Of a stretch of 64,000 bases of DNA, positions 18,701 to 27,336 are shown piece by piece. Where the stretch lies: assembly GCA_000531095.1 (NCBI GenBank), contig HG799463.1, forward strand, positions 284,010 through 348,009, read 5' to 3'. A program made the position numbers and the translations under genes. Position 1 is the stretch's first letter. Each line of letters begins with the position of its first letter. The notes beneath the pieces were generated by a model. It did not search any database and was not told the origin of the DNA. It saw only the letters and a list, made by a program, of their open reading frames with translations. The DNA is from Gemmata massiliana (GTDB lineage Bacteria; Planctomycetota; Planctomycetia; Gemmatales; Gemmataceae).

Positions 18701-19032
18701 GAGAACGGGGAGAATTGTGCCTACTCGAAGCGAGCGGGCGGCTCGTTACTCTGCTCCGCGGCGCCCACAGGGACGAAGTAACGACGGTAATGTTCGGGCC
18801 GGGCGGGTGGCTCGTCACCGGGTCCGCGGACCGGACCATTAAGCTGTGGGACGCCGGGTTGAAGCCGGTGCTGACGCTTTGGTTCGGTGGGGCGGTACAG
18901 CAAGCCTGTCTGAGTTCCGACGGCCAGCTCCTGACGGTCCTGGTGCGCGGTGAGCGCGGGGTACGGCGGTGGCGATTGGACCATTTGACTGCGGCCTTGG
19001 CCGACCTCGGCCTGCCGCCCGGGTGGCCATAA
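15730..19032 (+). CDS. Membrane Ser/Thr protein kinase with C-terminal WD40-like propeller
   Basis: The 1,100-residue protein starts with a Hanks-type kinase domain (about residues 45-330): glycine loop LGAGAHG, catalytic Lys in VVVKVPQP, catalytic loop HCDLAPANVLL near residue 175, DFG near 205 and the APE-like MAPEQARGD. The loop is non-RD (Cys before Asp) and has Ala where DLKPxN kinases have Lys. A membrane span follows at about 350-375 (GAIGLATVAWAAIPALVVGY), then a short coiled-coil-like stretch. The rest is WD40-type repeats (SPDGTALAVCGWHW, FSPDGRWLVAGTRGGQLVRWDL, TGSADRTIKLWDAG) to the end, probably outside the cell or in the large planctomycete periplasm. The overlap with the sigma factor gene implies a signal-kinase-sigma circuit. 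Confidence 0.92.
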   Translation: MSGPHEPLPNAPLSPRHAAELAALLCGLDRLDPILALPTHPSLADPPLPFGRYRLRARLGAGAHGIALLADDPALGRSVVVKVPQPAVLADPPARERFAREARAAARLEHPGVVPVLEADEEGGLPYLVVGYVPGPSLAVWLRAHPGPTGTRPAARLIAALAAAVQHAHERGVLHCDLAPANVLLAPVAGASPESLAAFAPAVADFGLARPVLEDPALSRTFWVAGTPLYMAPEQARGDRRALTARTDVYALGAVLYELLTGGPPFPPEAGDAVLARALRDSPARPRDLNPTIPRDLDAVCLKCLEKDPARRYPSAAALYDDLSNYLAGRATQARPIGPLRAAARWVRRHQFLSGAIGLATVAWAAIPALVVGYSNRLTTEAANRRMAEAEAEAAGRKGREHAFYATLERVRQRRADDPYSGWGTESLTDLRGLTVAPPDDALPDLRSEAAAALAAVDLRPVRTAGEGFSAYAPVFSPDGTALAVCGWHWEEGTRQGHVRLLDPATGHQIRELAFPIDPAWSARAGTADGCRSIAFSPDGRWLVAGTRGGQLVRWDLTARAPEPVPWAAHTGDHTDPRRVWVLALAFAADGGTLYSSTRDSTRAWNVRNGWQPLGGRRDYIVPSGSAVLGGSFPVMQVRDQLGRELCRIDPRGAVEPTAVQGEEIFATTRDGRLAAAVVLPDVTLNLIATDPGAKPSPLRSPDRPRDERLAITSIGFNPDGALLATAEEHARRLKLWDVSGGQLLVDRAVGGGSGRFAFAPDGRHLAVTEDHRTVLYEVTGRVREAVAIGPRRWAQAVAVRPDSRALVAVSDDAWRNVELSTWDVLPGRLPTGTGYRDVGFRGARMPVAAATPSGTRFAFTTARAGAGAAGTNGDRLEFSNGAAVECEGIADLRFAPDGRLWAADGHRIRVWTAPQWTEECPLENAPVDRSGGVVFRAVAPGNTVSVAGRRDGRVYVLRASGPVHSVPPPFNSAVTALRLSADEKRVLVGGERGELCLLEASGRLVTLLRGAHRDEVTTVMFGPGGWLVTGSADRTIKLWDAGLKPVLTLWFGGAVQQACLSSDGQLLTVLVRGERGVRRWRLDHLTAALADLGLPPGWP

Positions 19033-19321
19033 GATTAAATTCGACTGATACCGATTACGGGACCGTCCGCGGTGAAGTAGCGTGAGGTTACTGAAGCTCT
19101 CCCGGCCTTCGCCCACGGGCGGCCGCCATGATTCTACCACCCGAGGCACACGATCCGGTGCAGGTTCTGGCGGCGCACGTCACCACCCCACTACCAACAT
19201 GCTGTTTGGCGCGTGCCCGGGCGATGACGCCTGCGCTCCGGTTCACGGATTTGGGCAGCCGCTCCGCGGTGTCCCGGGCACGCAGCATTTGAGCAGGTGC
19301 GCGCCGGGCGGGCGCTCTTCT

Positions 19322-20335
19322 TGATCGCTCACGCTTCGGCCCCTGTTGCGGGCTCGGCGCAGCCGAACATCTGCCGCAATTTGCTCGCGGCCCGTTGGTA
19401 GGCTATCGCCGCCCGGACGGGTGACACGCCGAGGCGCAGGCCCACGGTGCCCGTTAGCTTTCGTCGCCCGCCGTACACCGCGTGGCTCTGCTCCACGAGG
19501 TAGCCGCGCACCCGGCAAGCCCCGGTGCACTGCGCGCGGTGGCACCATGTGGCGGAGCTGGTTCGGGTGCCAGTGCGGAGCCCCGGCCTTTTTAGCCGCC
19601 CGCTGAACCGCATGGGCGTATGTGGTGGGCCGGAACTCGTTCCCGGGCGCCCGCAACGGATCGTTCTTGCGCCGGTCCTACTGCGACGGCTGAACGGTAC
19701 TTTTGCGCTTGGCCCGCCTTGCCCCGAAGCGCTCCGCGCGCGCTTCGGCGGGGCTGAAGAGTGTGGCTTCGGGATCGACCGCGCATCCCGCGACCGTTTC
19801 CACCGGCCGCTTCAGATCGCGGAGCAGTGCGGCGTCCCGCTCCCGGCCGGCTTCTTGGTACGCATCAGCCATTACCAGCCGGGCGGTGTCGCCGGAGATC
19901 TCGAAACCGATCGGGGGCGCGCCGGTGCGGAGCTGGAATCCGACCAGTGCGGCTTGGGCCTTCGGCCCGATCAGAACGGGGCGCGGGCGGTCGTGGTGGG
20001 CGGTCTTGTGGTGGCGCGGCCTGTGCGCCCACACGTCACCGGCCCGATCCACCTCGCACAACCGCAAGAGACAAACCGCACCGGGCCGCGTTTCCGTCAG
20101 GAACTGAACCTCCACCATCGCGCGCAGGTGCGTGTCGAGAAATGGCAGTGTGGCGACGACACGAGCGCGCTCAACAGTCGTTATCGGTTCCGTTTCCCGC
20201 GGGGCGCTCCGCGCGCCCCACCGCAGTCCCGCGAGCGTGCGGAGCGCTTCGTACCCGGCGCGGCGATTAATGACCTTTCGGGAGACGTTCGCTTCGACCT
20301 TTCGGCGGCGCACCTCGGGCCGAACGAGGTGGCAG
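19322..20335 (-). pseudogene. Decayed tyrosine recombinase (integrase) related to the island integrases
   Basis: Reading from about 20335 to 19322 on the minus strand gives pieces of the same integrase type as the genes at 32.4 and 53.9 kb: SRKVINRR, then YEALRTLAGLRWG, a catalytic-Arg block reading TRPGAVCLLRLCEVD, and PHWHPNQLRHM. The stretch normally found between VINRR and YEALRTLAGL is deleted, a TAG interrupts at about 19678 after QPSQ, and after LRHM the frame breaks. The GHS motif and the nucleophilic Tyr region are no longer recognisable. The gene is therefore inactive, a trace of an older integration. No tRNA-derived att repeat is visible beside it. Confidence 0.75.
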
Positions 20336-20537
20336 ACGCGGTCCCGGACCGTTCGTGAACCGGCTTGAGACTGAGCCCTTAGCTGAACGGTTGACGCGCG
20401 ATGAGGCTTGACGTTCGGAGATGAGGTGCGCGAGTGCTGGGGCGAACTCGGTGCGATCTACGAGTTGAGAGGCTCGGCGCGCGTCTCAACGCGCGCCGGC
20501 GGGTGCGTTACTAACGGTATGGGTAGCCCAGCGCAGG

Positions 20538-21935
20538 CTATTTCTTGCCGGCCTTGAACTGCGTGCGCAGTTGTTCGAGAGCCGCGCCGACCAGCTTCTC
20601 GCCGCTGCCCTCGGCGACCCGGGCGCTGATCACCTCGTAGGCCCCCTGCGGGTACGCGGCCCGGTTCGGCACGTACCCGACGCTCCCGTTGGCCAGTTCC
20701 GCGATCATGGTCTGGCGGAACGGCGACCCGCGCTTGATCTGTAGGCCCAGCTCCACGAAGATCTCACCCGGCAGGCTGACCCACGCGAGGTCGTCCCCGA
20801 GCGCGATCACCTGCACCTCCACCGGGTACGGCTTGCCGAGCCGCGCGGACACGTCGATTGCCTTGAGCGCCTGTACTTGGTCGAGGAACCCCGGGACCGG
20901 CTTGGTCCCCTTCTCGAGGTCCGCGAGAACCTTCTTCGCGGCCATGACCTGGTCCGCGGTCACCGGCGGGAGCTCGAGTTCGACCGTCGCCCGGGACGCG
21001 CGCAGCGGGCCGTCGGTCGGTTTCAGGGCGTCGAACGTGCGCAGCACCTCGGCCGCGAGCCGGGTTCCGATGCGGGCCGCCTCACCGTGCCCCTTCTGGG
21101 CCTTGTCATTACCCACGTTGATGTGGTTCACGTCGCCGCAGGTTCCGGTGGTGAACACCGTGACCACGTCGTCCCCGACCGCCGTACCGAGCGCCTTGGC
21201 CAGCGCGTGCGGGTAGTCGGCCGAGTAGTGCGTGCCGCCGACCGTGTCCAGGTGCATCGCGAAGTTGACGTACACCGCGACCGGCTTCGGGGGCTTCGTG
21301 TCGGTCTCGATCAGCACCACGGGAACGGACGGGTCGGTCGGCCCGGCGGGGCGCACGATCTTGGGGTTCAGTTTGCCCGGGTTCCACCCGACGGTGCCGT
21401 CGGCCATGTGGAACCGGCGATTGAACGCGAGCCCGCGCTCGGTGCCGCACCCGAACGACACGCGCACAGGTACGCGCGCCGCGTGCGCCTTTTTCACCGC
21501 GTCGGCGATCTTGCCGGGCAGCTCGGCGAGGTACGCTTTTACGATCTTCTTGCCGTCCGGGGGCGCGTCGTGGCGCGGAACCTCGTCCCAGAGCACCGGC
21601 CCCGTGTGCGAGTGGGTCGCGGAGATCATCACGTTCTGTCCGGGAATCCCGGTCCGCTCCTCGATCAGTTTGCGGGCGCCTTCAACCATGTCTCGTGTGG
21701 TCAGGAGCAGATCGAGGGACACGAGCGCGACGGCCGTGTCGCCCTTCTCGAAAACGAGCGCCTTGGCGAACAGCGGGTCGTGGGTGCCCTCGGCCCCGCG
21801 GGGCGAGTAGTACCCGGCCAGCGGGCACCCGTTGGGCGGGGTGACGTCGACCGCCGCGGCTCCCGCGGACAGAGGGCCGGCGAGGGACGGAACGGTGAGC
21901 GCGAGTGTGAGTGCGAATGAGAGAAGGAGGCGCAT
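20538..21935 (-). CDS. Secreted neutral/alkaline ceramidase-like protein
   Basis: The 465-residue protein starts with a Sec signal peptide (MRLLLSFALTLALTVPSLAGP). It continues AAVDVTPPNGCPLAGYYSPRG, the N-terminal hallmark of the neutral/alkaline nonlysosomal ceramidase family, with MISATHSHTGP as the zinc-binding His block. Later motifs include NFAMHLDTVGGTHYSADYP and FTTGTCGDVNHIN. Family enzymes hydrolyse ceramide-type amides, but planctomycete members are diverse and the substrate is uncertain. The protein is shorter than classical ceramidases (about 650-700 residues) and lacks their C-terminal Ig-like domain. ATG 21935 is chosen over an upstream in-frame ATG because the signal peptide starts there. 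Confidence 0.85.
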   Translation of the reverse strand: MRLLLSFALTLALTVPSLAGPLSAGAAAVDVTPPNGCPLAGYYSPRGAEGTHDPLFAKALVFEKGDTAVALVSLDLLLTTRDMVEGARKLIEERTGIPGQNVMISATHSHTGPVLWDEVPRHDAPPDGKKIVKAYLAELPGKIADAVKKAHAARVPVRVSFGCGTERGLAFNRRFHMADGTVGWNPGKLNPKIVRPAGPTDPSVPVVLIETDTKPPKPVAVYVNFAMHLDTVGGTHYSADYPHALAKALGTAVGDDVVTVFTTGTCGDVNHINVGNDKAQKGHGEAARIGTRLAAEVLRTFDALKPTDGPLRASRATVELELPPVTADQVMAAKKVLADLEKGTKPVPGFLDQVQALKAIDVSARLGKPYPVEVQVIALGDDLAWVSLPGEIFVELGLQIKRGSPFRQTMIAELANGSVGYVPNRAAYPQGAYEVISARVAEGSGEKLVGAALEQLRTQFKAGKK

Positions 21936-22312
21936 CAGGTAACTCGGGGGGAATGCAGGGCGGGGTCGCGGCATTATCCCAGAAATGCGCGCGAGGAAAA
22001 GTGCGTGATTGGCTGCAGCCTCGAAGTCGTGGCGCGTAAGATTTGCCCCGCTCGCTTACAACGGCGTGTAGTTCTTACGCACACCGAGTAAGAGTTGCGG
22101 CCGCGATCCCCACTGCCCAAATTCGCGCGCCACCCCAGCCTCGCACGATGGTGATCGAAGGCGTGCCGGTTCAGGGATCGCGTGAAAGAAAGCGCCGTTT
22201 GCGCACCGAAAGCGCCTCAAGTCGGAGCCACAAAAATCCGCACGGGTTTGTGGCACACGCGCTGCTGAGGTACGCACATCGCCTCCACCGTCAAAGCCAA
22301 GAGGGTCGAGAC
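21936..22312. other. Intergenic region without a recognised gene
   Basis: 377 bp between the ceramidase-like gene and a tiny + strand ORF. I see short open frames on both strands but none with coding-like composition or a good ribosome-binding site. It may hold divergent promoters. Confidence 0.3.
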
Positions 22313-22405
22313 ATGCCAGCCATCAGCGCACTAGACCGCGACGAACTGAACCGTCTGGCCGACGATGGCTGCCCGCACGGGGGCGATCTCGGCGGTTCCG
22401 ACTGA
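22313..22405 (+). CDS. Possible 30-residue peptide gene followed by its own terminator
   Basis: ATG 22313 follows a GAGGGTCGAGA stretch and encodes an acidic 30-residue peptide, starting MPAISALDRDELNRLADDG with a Cys and HGG near the end. An intrinsic terminator lies 42 bp after the stop, so a short dedicated transcript is plausible. The helical, acidic first two thirds and the Cys/Gly-rich end are reminiscent of a RiPP precursor or a small regulatory peptide, but no maturation enzyme is adjacent and this is speculation. Confidence 0.35.
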   Translation: MPAISALDRDELNRLADDGCPHGGDLGGSD

Positions 22406-22446
22406 ACGCGGAGCGATTACATCTCGTCTCGAATGCGCACTCTCCC

Positions 22447-22478
22447 AAGCCCTGCGGCGTGATGTCGCGGGGCTTTTT
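22447..22478 (+). terminator. Intrinsic terminator
   Basis: A 10-bp stem (22447-22456 with 22466-22475, one G-T pair) is followed by five T. It ends a short + strand transcript that would include the 30-residue ORF. A second hairpin (22515-22527 with 22550-22562, arms CCGAAGCCTTCGG and its complement) follows 37 bp later. Confidence 0.65.
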
Positions 22479-22615
22479 CGTTTGGTTGCTTGCTGTAGTG
22501 AAGTTGCACTCACCCGAAGCCTTCGGCCCCCTATCGAGGGCTCTCGATCCGAAGGCTTCGGTCTGTGATCGAATTGCATTTCTGGCACCGACCGAGGCGG
22601 TGCCCCAGACGAAGT

Positions 22616-23266
22616 TCACTTCGTCGGTAGGCGGAAGCACGCAGCCTCCTGGCCGTTCCGGACGTACAGGAAGCCGTGAGCCACAACGGGATGGTTCCAG
22701 GTCTTTCCGGTCAGGGCCGGCACCTTCGCCAGTTCGCTGAAGTCGGCCGGGCTCGCCTCCACCAGCGCCACCGCCCCGCTTTCTGCCTGCACCAGCAACA
22801 GCGCCTGGTTCGCCAGCGCGAACACCTACCCGTGACCGTAGGCCGTGTCCTTCCACACCTGCTTGCCGTTCGCCAGGTCGACGCAACAGAACCGGCCGTC
22901 GTCGAACCCGTAGAAGTGCCCGCCGACGATCACGCCGTCATTGAAGTACGGCCGCGCGCCCCGCGTGCTCCACACGGTCTTGACGTCCCAGGCGTCGCCC
23001 GTCTTTATTACCCGGAGCCGCCGCACCCCCTGGTCCCCACCGACCCCGGTGCCAATTATCACGTCCGTGTCCGACAGAACCAGCGGCTGCGTCGCACGGT
23101 TCCCGCCCCCGAGGGGCCAGGCGTGTTCCCACAACTCCGCGCCGTCAGTCGGGCGGAAGGATTCGAGGCCGTAGTCGGAGTGGGCCGCGAACTGCGCCTC
23201 CGACTGTCGGTGGAGGGCCAGGTACGCGGCGCGCAGGGCGATCGGGAGTTCGCTTCCGGTGCTCAT
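22616..23266 (-). pseudogene. Fragment of a PQQ-like beta-propeller protein, with an in-frame amber stop
   Basis: The reading frame shows propeller blades: ELWEHAWPLGGG, VKTVWSTRGARPYFNDGVIVGGHFYGFDDGRFCCVDLANGKQ and, after a TAG at 22826-22828 (minus strand), LANQALLLVQAESGAVALVEASP. Such BamB-like proteins are normally about 400 residues and exported. Here the N-terminal half and the signal peptide are missing, and a Gln codon appears to have become TAG. It is best read as a gene remnant. Confidence 0.7.
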
Positions 23267-23387
23267 AAGGTGCGGTGGCGGGATTCGTGCGTCTACGCAC
23301 GATCGGAATCGAATAGGGATGCTAGAGATGGGGACCGGCAGATGCTAGTGAGAAAACGGTGAGAGCGTGCGGCACAAGCGCCCACGA

Positions 23388-23490
23388 TCATCCGTCGAGG
23401 CCGTAAGCACGAACCTTGTCGAACAGTTGCCGGCGGCTGATGCCCAGTAACTCGGCCGCGGAACTGGTCGCGGGGTATTCGAGGCGGGCA
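23388..23490 (-). pseudogene. C-terminal Fis-type helix-turn-helix remnant of a sigma-54 activator
   Basis: The minus strand encodes LEYPATSSAAELLGISRRQLFDKVRAYGLDG followed by TGA (23390-23388), quoted here as the key block around AAELLGISRRQLFDKV. This is the DNA-binding end typical of NtrC-family response regulators (HTH_8). Nothing of the AAA+ or receiver domains is visible upstream, so only the last 30 or so residues survive. Confidence 0.6.
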
Positions 23491-24226
23491 CCGCGGTCGC
23501 CGGCGACTGCCCCCAATCGGATGACTTGACCCTTCTGGCGGTCAGTTGGCCCGTCGGCGGCGTGTCACGACGCCAAACCATTCCGTTGTCATTTCAATCA
23601 AAATTTCGTTTATAAAATCGAATGTTCGACTTCTTGCGAAATCGGGTACTGCATACGAACGGTGGCGGATCGGCAGGCCCGAAGTGGGGTGCGTGGATAG
23701 AGTTCAGCCTGCCGTAGCAGGCGCGATTGACGTGTTCCGCGTTCGATTCGACAACCTGCGACTCGGCAACCAATCCGACAACGGCCCGATCGCTGACTTC
23801 TCGTTCAACGCGAACGACCCCATCAATGCGCCCCGGGGCGGGCGAACGGATCGATCCCGGGGAACGTGCAGGTCCGATGACGGAGTAGTGCACCGTCGCT
23901 ACAGTCCGGCCCGCTTCGCGGCCAATCACTTCTTCGCGCGCCCCGTCCCGAGCGACTGCAAAAAGTTGTCTATCCGAAGAGGTGGTTGGTCCGTCGCCAA
24001 GAAACCTCGCCCTGGATATCACTTCTATACATGCTAGTTGTGCGGTGCGTGCCCGACAGCAGTCCCGGCGGCGACCTCGGATGTTGCCGACCCGTCGCTC
24101 CGATTACACGGTCCACATCGGTTGCGCGTCTCACTCTCGCAGCGCCCGCCGTTGCCCCTCGCGTCGTCGGGGTTGAACCCATTGCGCGAGGTCAGTGACT
24201 TTTGAATACCGCTCGCGCGGACGGTA

Positions 24227-24329
24227 TATTACGGCGGCGCAAGGTACGCATTGATTGAGGGCGTTCAGGCAACGATTGGCTGAGATTTTCAGCGCTTCCG
24301 CCCCGCGCACCTTGCGCGCCGCCGTAATA
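24227..24329. repeat. Inverted repeat flanking about 63 bp
   Basis: TATTACGGCGGCGCAAGGT (24227-24245) is matched by its reverse complement with a two-base insertion at 24309-24329. It could be a miniature mobile element or a long hairpin terminating mgtA, which ends about 100 bp further on. Confidence 0.5.
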
Positions 24330-24428
24330 GTGGTAAGTCCCAGGTGAGAGGACCGAAATCAGGAGGGCTGAGCGGGCGGCACGGCGGCGTGTAAGGGAAC
24401 CCATCTCGACTCGAGTAACCTCCTCCCG

Positions 24429-27065
24429 CTACCCGGTTACCCAGCTCTTCCGCACCAGCCACGTCTTCACCACCTGCGTGAGCAGGACGTACCCGAACAG
24501 GATCAGCGCGAGGAGCGGCCAGTACAGCAGCGGCAGCGGGGCGAACCCGAGCAGAGGGCCGACCGGGGAGAACGGCAGGGACGCCCCGACGAGCATCACC
24601 GCGATCGTGGACACGATCAGCGGCCAACTGGCCCGGCTCTGGAGGAACGGGATGCGATTCGTCCGGATGACGTGGATGATCAGTGTCTGCGTCAGCAGCG
24701 ACTCGACGAACCACGCGGTCTGGAACACCGACGCGTTGGCCGGGTCCCAGCACCCGAAGCCGTAGAGCATGATGAAGAACGTGACGTAGTCGAAGGCCGA
24801 ACTGCACGGGCCGATGAACAGGATGTACCGGGTGATCTGGCCGATCGACCACGGGCGCGGTTTGGCCACCTGCTCCGGGTCCGCGTCGTCGGTCGGGATC
24901 GCGACCTGGGAGAAGTCGTACAACAGGTTGTTGGCCAGAACCTGGATCGGGAGCATCGGCACGAACGGCAGGAACGCGCTCGCGCCGAGGACGCTGAACA
25001 TGTTCCCGAAGTTCGAGCTCGCTCCCATCCGGACGTACTTCAGGATGTTGGCGAACACCTTCCGCCCCTCCCGCACCCCCTCTTCCAGCACCAACAGATC
25101 CTTCTCCAGCAGGATCACGTCCGCCGATTCCTTGGCGATGTCGGTCGCGGTGTCCACCGAGATGCCCACGTCGGCGCCCCGCAGCGCCGGGGCGTCGTTG
25201 ATCCCGTCGCCCAGGAACCCGACGGCGTGCCCGGCCCCTTGTAGGCACCGGATCACCCGCTGCTTGTGGGCCGGGGACAGCCGAGCGAACAGCGTCGCCC
25301 GGCCCGCCGCCGCCGCCAACTCCGCGTCGGACATCCCCTCGACCTGATTGCCCACCAGAACCGCGTCCGTGGCGATGCCCACGTCTCGGCAGATCTTCCG
25401 GCTGACGAGTTCGTTGTCCCCGGTCAGCACCTTGACCGCGACACCGCCCGCCCGGAGCGCGGCGATCGCGGCACGGGCCGTGTCCTTGGGCGGGTCGAGG
25501 AACGCCACGTACCCGCGGAGCGTCAGGTCCCGTTCGTCGTCCTTCGAGTACGCCGGCCGGGCGTCGAAGTCGCGGTACGCGACCGCGAGCACGCGGAACC
25601 CGTCGGCACTGAGCCGGTCGAACTCCTCTTTGAGGTCCGCCCGGAACATCGGGTTGACGGGCTGAATCTCGCCGTCGAGTTCGAAGTTCGCGCACCGCTC
25701 GTAGAGCGCCTCCGGCGCGCCCTTGCAGATCAGCCGGTGCCCGGCCCCGGGCCGTTCGACCACGACCGACATCATGCGGCGGGAGAAGTCGAACGGGATC
25801 TCGTCGACCTTGGCGTAGTCCGCGAACGACGGGTGCGCGTGGACCTCGGCGTGCGACAGTACCGCCCGGTCCATCAGGTTCTTCAGCCCGGTCTGGAAGT
25901 GGCTGTTGAGGTACGCGAGGAGCAGCACCTCGTCGTCCTCTTTCAGGGTCACGTCGCAGTGCTTCTCCAGGACGATCCGGTCCTGGGTCAGGGTGCCGGT
26001 CTTGTCCGTACACAGGACGTCCATCGCCCCCAGGTTCTGGATCGCGTTCAGCCGCTTGACGATCACCCGTTTACGGGACATCCCGATCGCGCCCTTGGAC
26101 AGGCACACGGCGACGATCATCGGCAGCATCTCCGGGGTCATTCCGACCGCGACCGCCAGCGCGAAGAAGAACGCCCCGGCCCAGTCCCCTTTCGTCAGCC
26201 CGTTGATGAGGAAGACGGTCGGGACCATGACGAAGATGAAGTAGATCATCAGCCACGTGAACCGGGTCACCCCGCGGTCGAAGCTGGTCGGCGGTTGCGG
26301 CTCGACGAGGGTGGTGGAGATACCGCCGAGGAAGGTCGTCAGCCCGGTGGCCACGACGACGGCGGTGGCGGCCCCGCTCTCGACGCTGGTGCCCAGGTAG
26401 CAGACGTTCGTCCGTTCGAGCGGCGACCGGCCGGCGGCGTCCTCCCGGGCCGCGAACTTCTCGACCGGGAACGACTCCCCGGTCAGGCCGCCCTGGGTGA
26501 CGAACAGGTCTTTGCACGCGAGGAGCCGCACATCGGCCGGGATCATGTCCCCGGCCGCGAGTTCGACCACGTCCCCCTGCACCAGGTCCGCGACCGGCAC
26601 CTCGCGCGCCCGCTCGCCGCGGCGAACGGTGGCGTGAACGCTGATCATCGCCCGGAGCTTGGCCGCGGCGGAGTCGGCGCGGGCCTCCTGGACGAACCGC
26701 ACCACGACCCCGAGGAGCACCATCAGGAGGATGACGCACCCGGCGCGAGGGTCGCCGGTGAGGAACGACGAGGCGGACAGCACGACCAGCAGGATGACGA
26801 GCGGATTGACGAGTGCCTTGCGGAGCAGGCGGATGCGCGGGTGGCGCTCGTCACGGGCCACGACGTTCGGGCCGTTCTCCCGCAACCGCCGCTCGGCCTC
26901 CTCGTCCGCCAGCCCCGCCGCCGAGGTGCCGAACTGTTGGAGCGCCGCGTCGGGGTCGGCGGCGGATGCCTCGACCAGCAGCGGCGAGACGTGGTCGGCC
27001 GCGACGGCCGGGTGCGGGCCGTGCGGGAGTCGCTTGGGCAGAACGGGCGTCGGCAGCGAAGGCAC
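24429..27065 (-). CDS. mgtA: Magnesium-transporting P-type ATPase
   Basis: This 878-residue P3B-type ATPase imports Mg2+ across the inner membrane. In order it shows the cation-ATPase N-terminal domain (residues about 30-95), the first membrane pair, the actuator motif LTGESFPVEK, the phosphorylation site CTDKTGTLT, the nucleotide-binding domain (ICKGAPEALYERC), the hinge motif VGFLGDGINDAPALRGADVGISV, and six C-terminal membrane spans (NNLLYDFSQVAIPTDD marks the family). Length and motif order match MgtA/MgtB. An MgtC gene or Mg2+ riboswitch is not seen; the upstream gap to the next gene is only 43 bp. Confidence 0.95.
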   Translation of the reverse strand: MPSLPTPVLPKRLPHGPHPAVAADHVSPLLVEASAADPDAALQQFGTSAAGLADEEAERRLRENGPNVVARDERHPRIRLLRKALVNPLVILLVVLSASSFLTGDPRAGCVILLMVLLGVVVRFVQEARADSAAAKLRAMISVHATVRRGERAREVPVADLVQGDVVELAAGDMIPADVRLLACKDLFVTQGGLTGESFPVEKFAAREDAAGRSPLERTNVCYLGTSVESGAATAVVVATGLTTFLGGISTTLVEPQPPTSFDRGVTRFTWLMIYFIFVMVPTVFLINGLTKGDWAGAFFFALAVAVGMTPEMLPMIVAVCLSKGAIGMSRKRVIVKRLNAIQNLGAMDVLCTDKTGTLTQDRIVLEKHCDVTLKEDDEVLLLAYLNSHFQTGLKNLMDRAVLSHAEVHAHPSFADYAKVDEIPFDFSRRMMSVVVERPGAGHRLICKGAPEALYERCANFELDGEIQPVNPMFRADLKEEFDRLSADGFRVLAVAYRDFDARPAYSKDDERDLTLRGYVAFLDPPKDTARAAIAALRAGGVAVKVLTGDNELVSRKICRDVGIATDAVLVGNQVEGMSDAELAAAAGRATLFARLSPAHKQRVIRCLQGAGHAVGFLGDGINDAPALRGADVGISVDTATDIAKESADVILLEKDLLVLEEGVREGRKVFANILKYVRMGASSNFGNMFSVLGASAFLPFVPMLPIQVLANNLLYDFSQVAIPTDDADPEQVAKPRPWSIGQITRYILFIGPCSSAFDYVTFFIMLYGFGCWDPANASVFQTAWFVESLLTQTLIIHVIRTNRIPFLQSRASWPLIVSTIAVMLVGASLPFSPVGPLLGFAPLPLLYWPLLALILFGYVLLTQVVKTWLVRKSWVTG

Positions 27066-27108
27066 GGGTTCACCCCAGTTTCGTGTGGCGGTCGGCGACC
27101 ACTGCCGC

Positions 27109-27336
27109 TCATCCCGGGTGACTTACGGAAGGCACCCGGTCAAGGTTTGTAAACTGCCCCGCCGCGACCACCGCGGCCCGCGCCTCGGTGGTCGGGTACA
27201 GGTCCATGAGCCGGTAGCAGCACGCGCACGCGAACAGGCGCCGCTTGCGCTTCCCGGGTTCGTTTTTCAGGTTCTCGAGCGCGTGCCACGGGTACCGGCC
27301 CGTGAGCCACTCGGTTTCGGTTACCGGCGCCCTCAT
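27109..27336 (-). CDS. Truncated Gemmata-family paralog (N-terminal part only)
   Basis: The 75-residue product carries the family's head: VTETEWLTG, then KRKRRLFACACCYRLMDLYPT, then ends after VSHPG. The middle and the GCWVVDLVLGKE tail are missing. Its ATG (27336-27334) overlaps the stop of the upstream paralog as ATGA, so it is translationally coupled. It may be a remnant or a short family form. Confidence 0.55.
   Translation of the reverse strand: MRAPVTETEWLTGRYPWHALENLKNEPGKRKRRLFACACCYRLMDLYPTTEARAAVVAAGQFTNLDRVPSVSHPG

Larger units (their letters stand above)
23267..24428. other. Gene-poor region of about 1.2 kb
   Basis: Apart from the NtrC-type remnant at 23388-23490 I cannot support a gene. 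Overlapping open frames on both strands at about 23546-24037 have no recognisable domain. Composition is lower in G+C than the flanking genes around 23580-23650. An inverted repeat (24227-24245 with 24309-24329) lies before the mgtA 3' end. Confidence 0.35.

Noticed and set aside
19243..19656. A stand-alone small protein gene on the minus strand
   Set aside because: Its start (FRPTTYAHAVQRAAKKAG, PHWHPNQLRHM) is the catalytic part of the decayed integrase; the rest is out of frame.
23546..24037. Overlapping frames of about 140-160 residues on both strands
   Set aside because: No domain, no convincing ribosome-binding site, and both strands look equally plausible; I do not call a gene.
27066..27108. 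A Mg2+ riboswitch before mgtA
   Set aside because: Only 43 bp separate mgtA from the neighbouring gene end, too short for the known Mg2+-sensing leaders, and no matching structure was seen.
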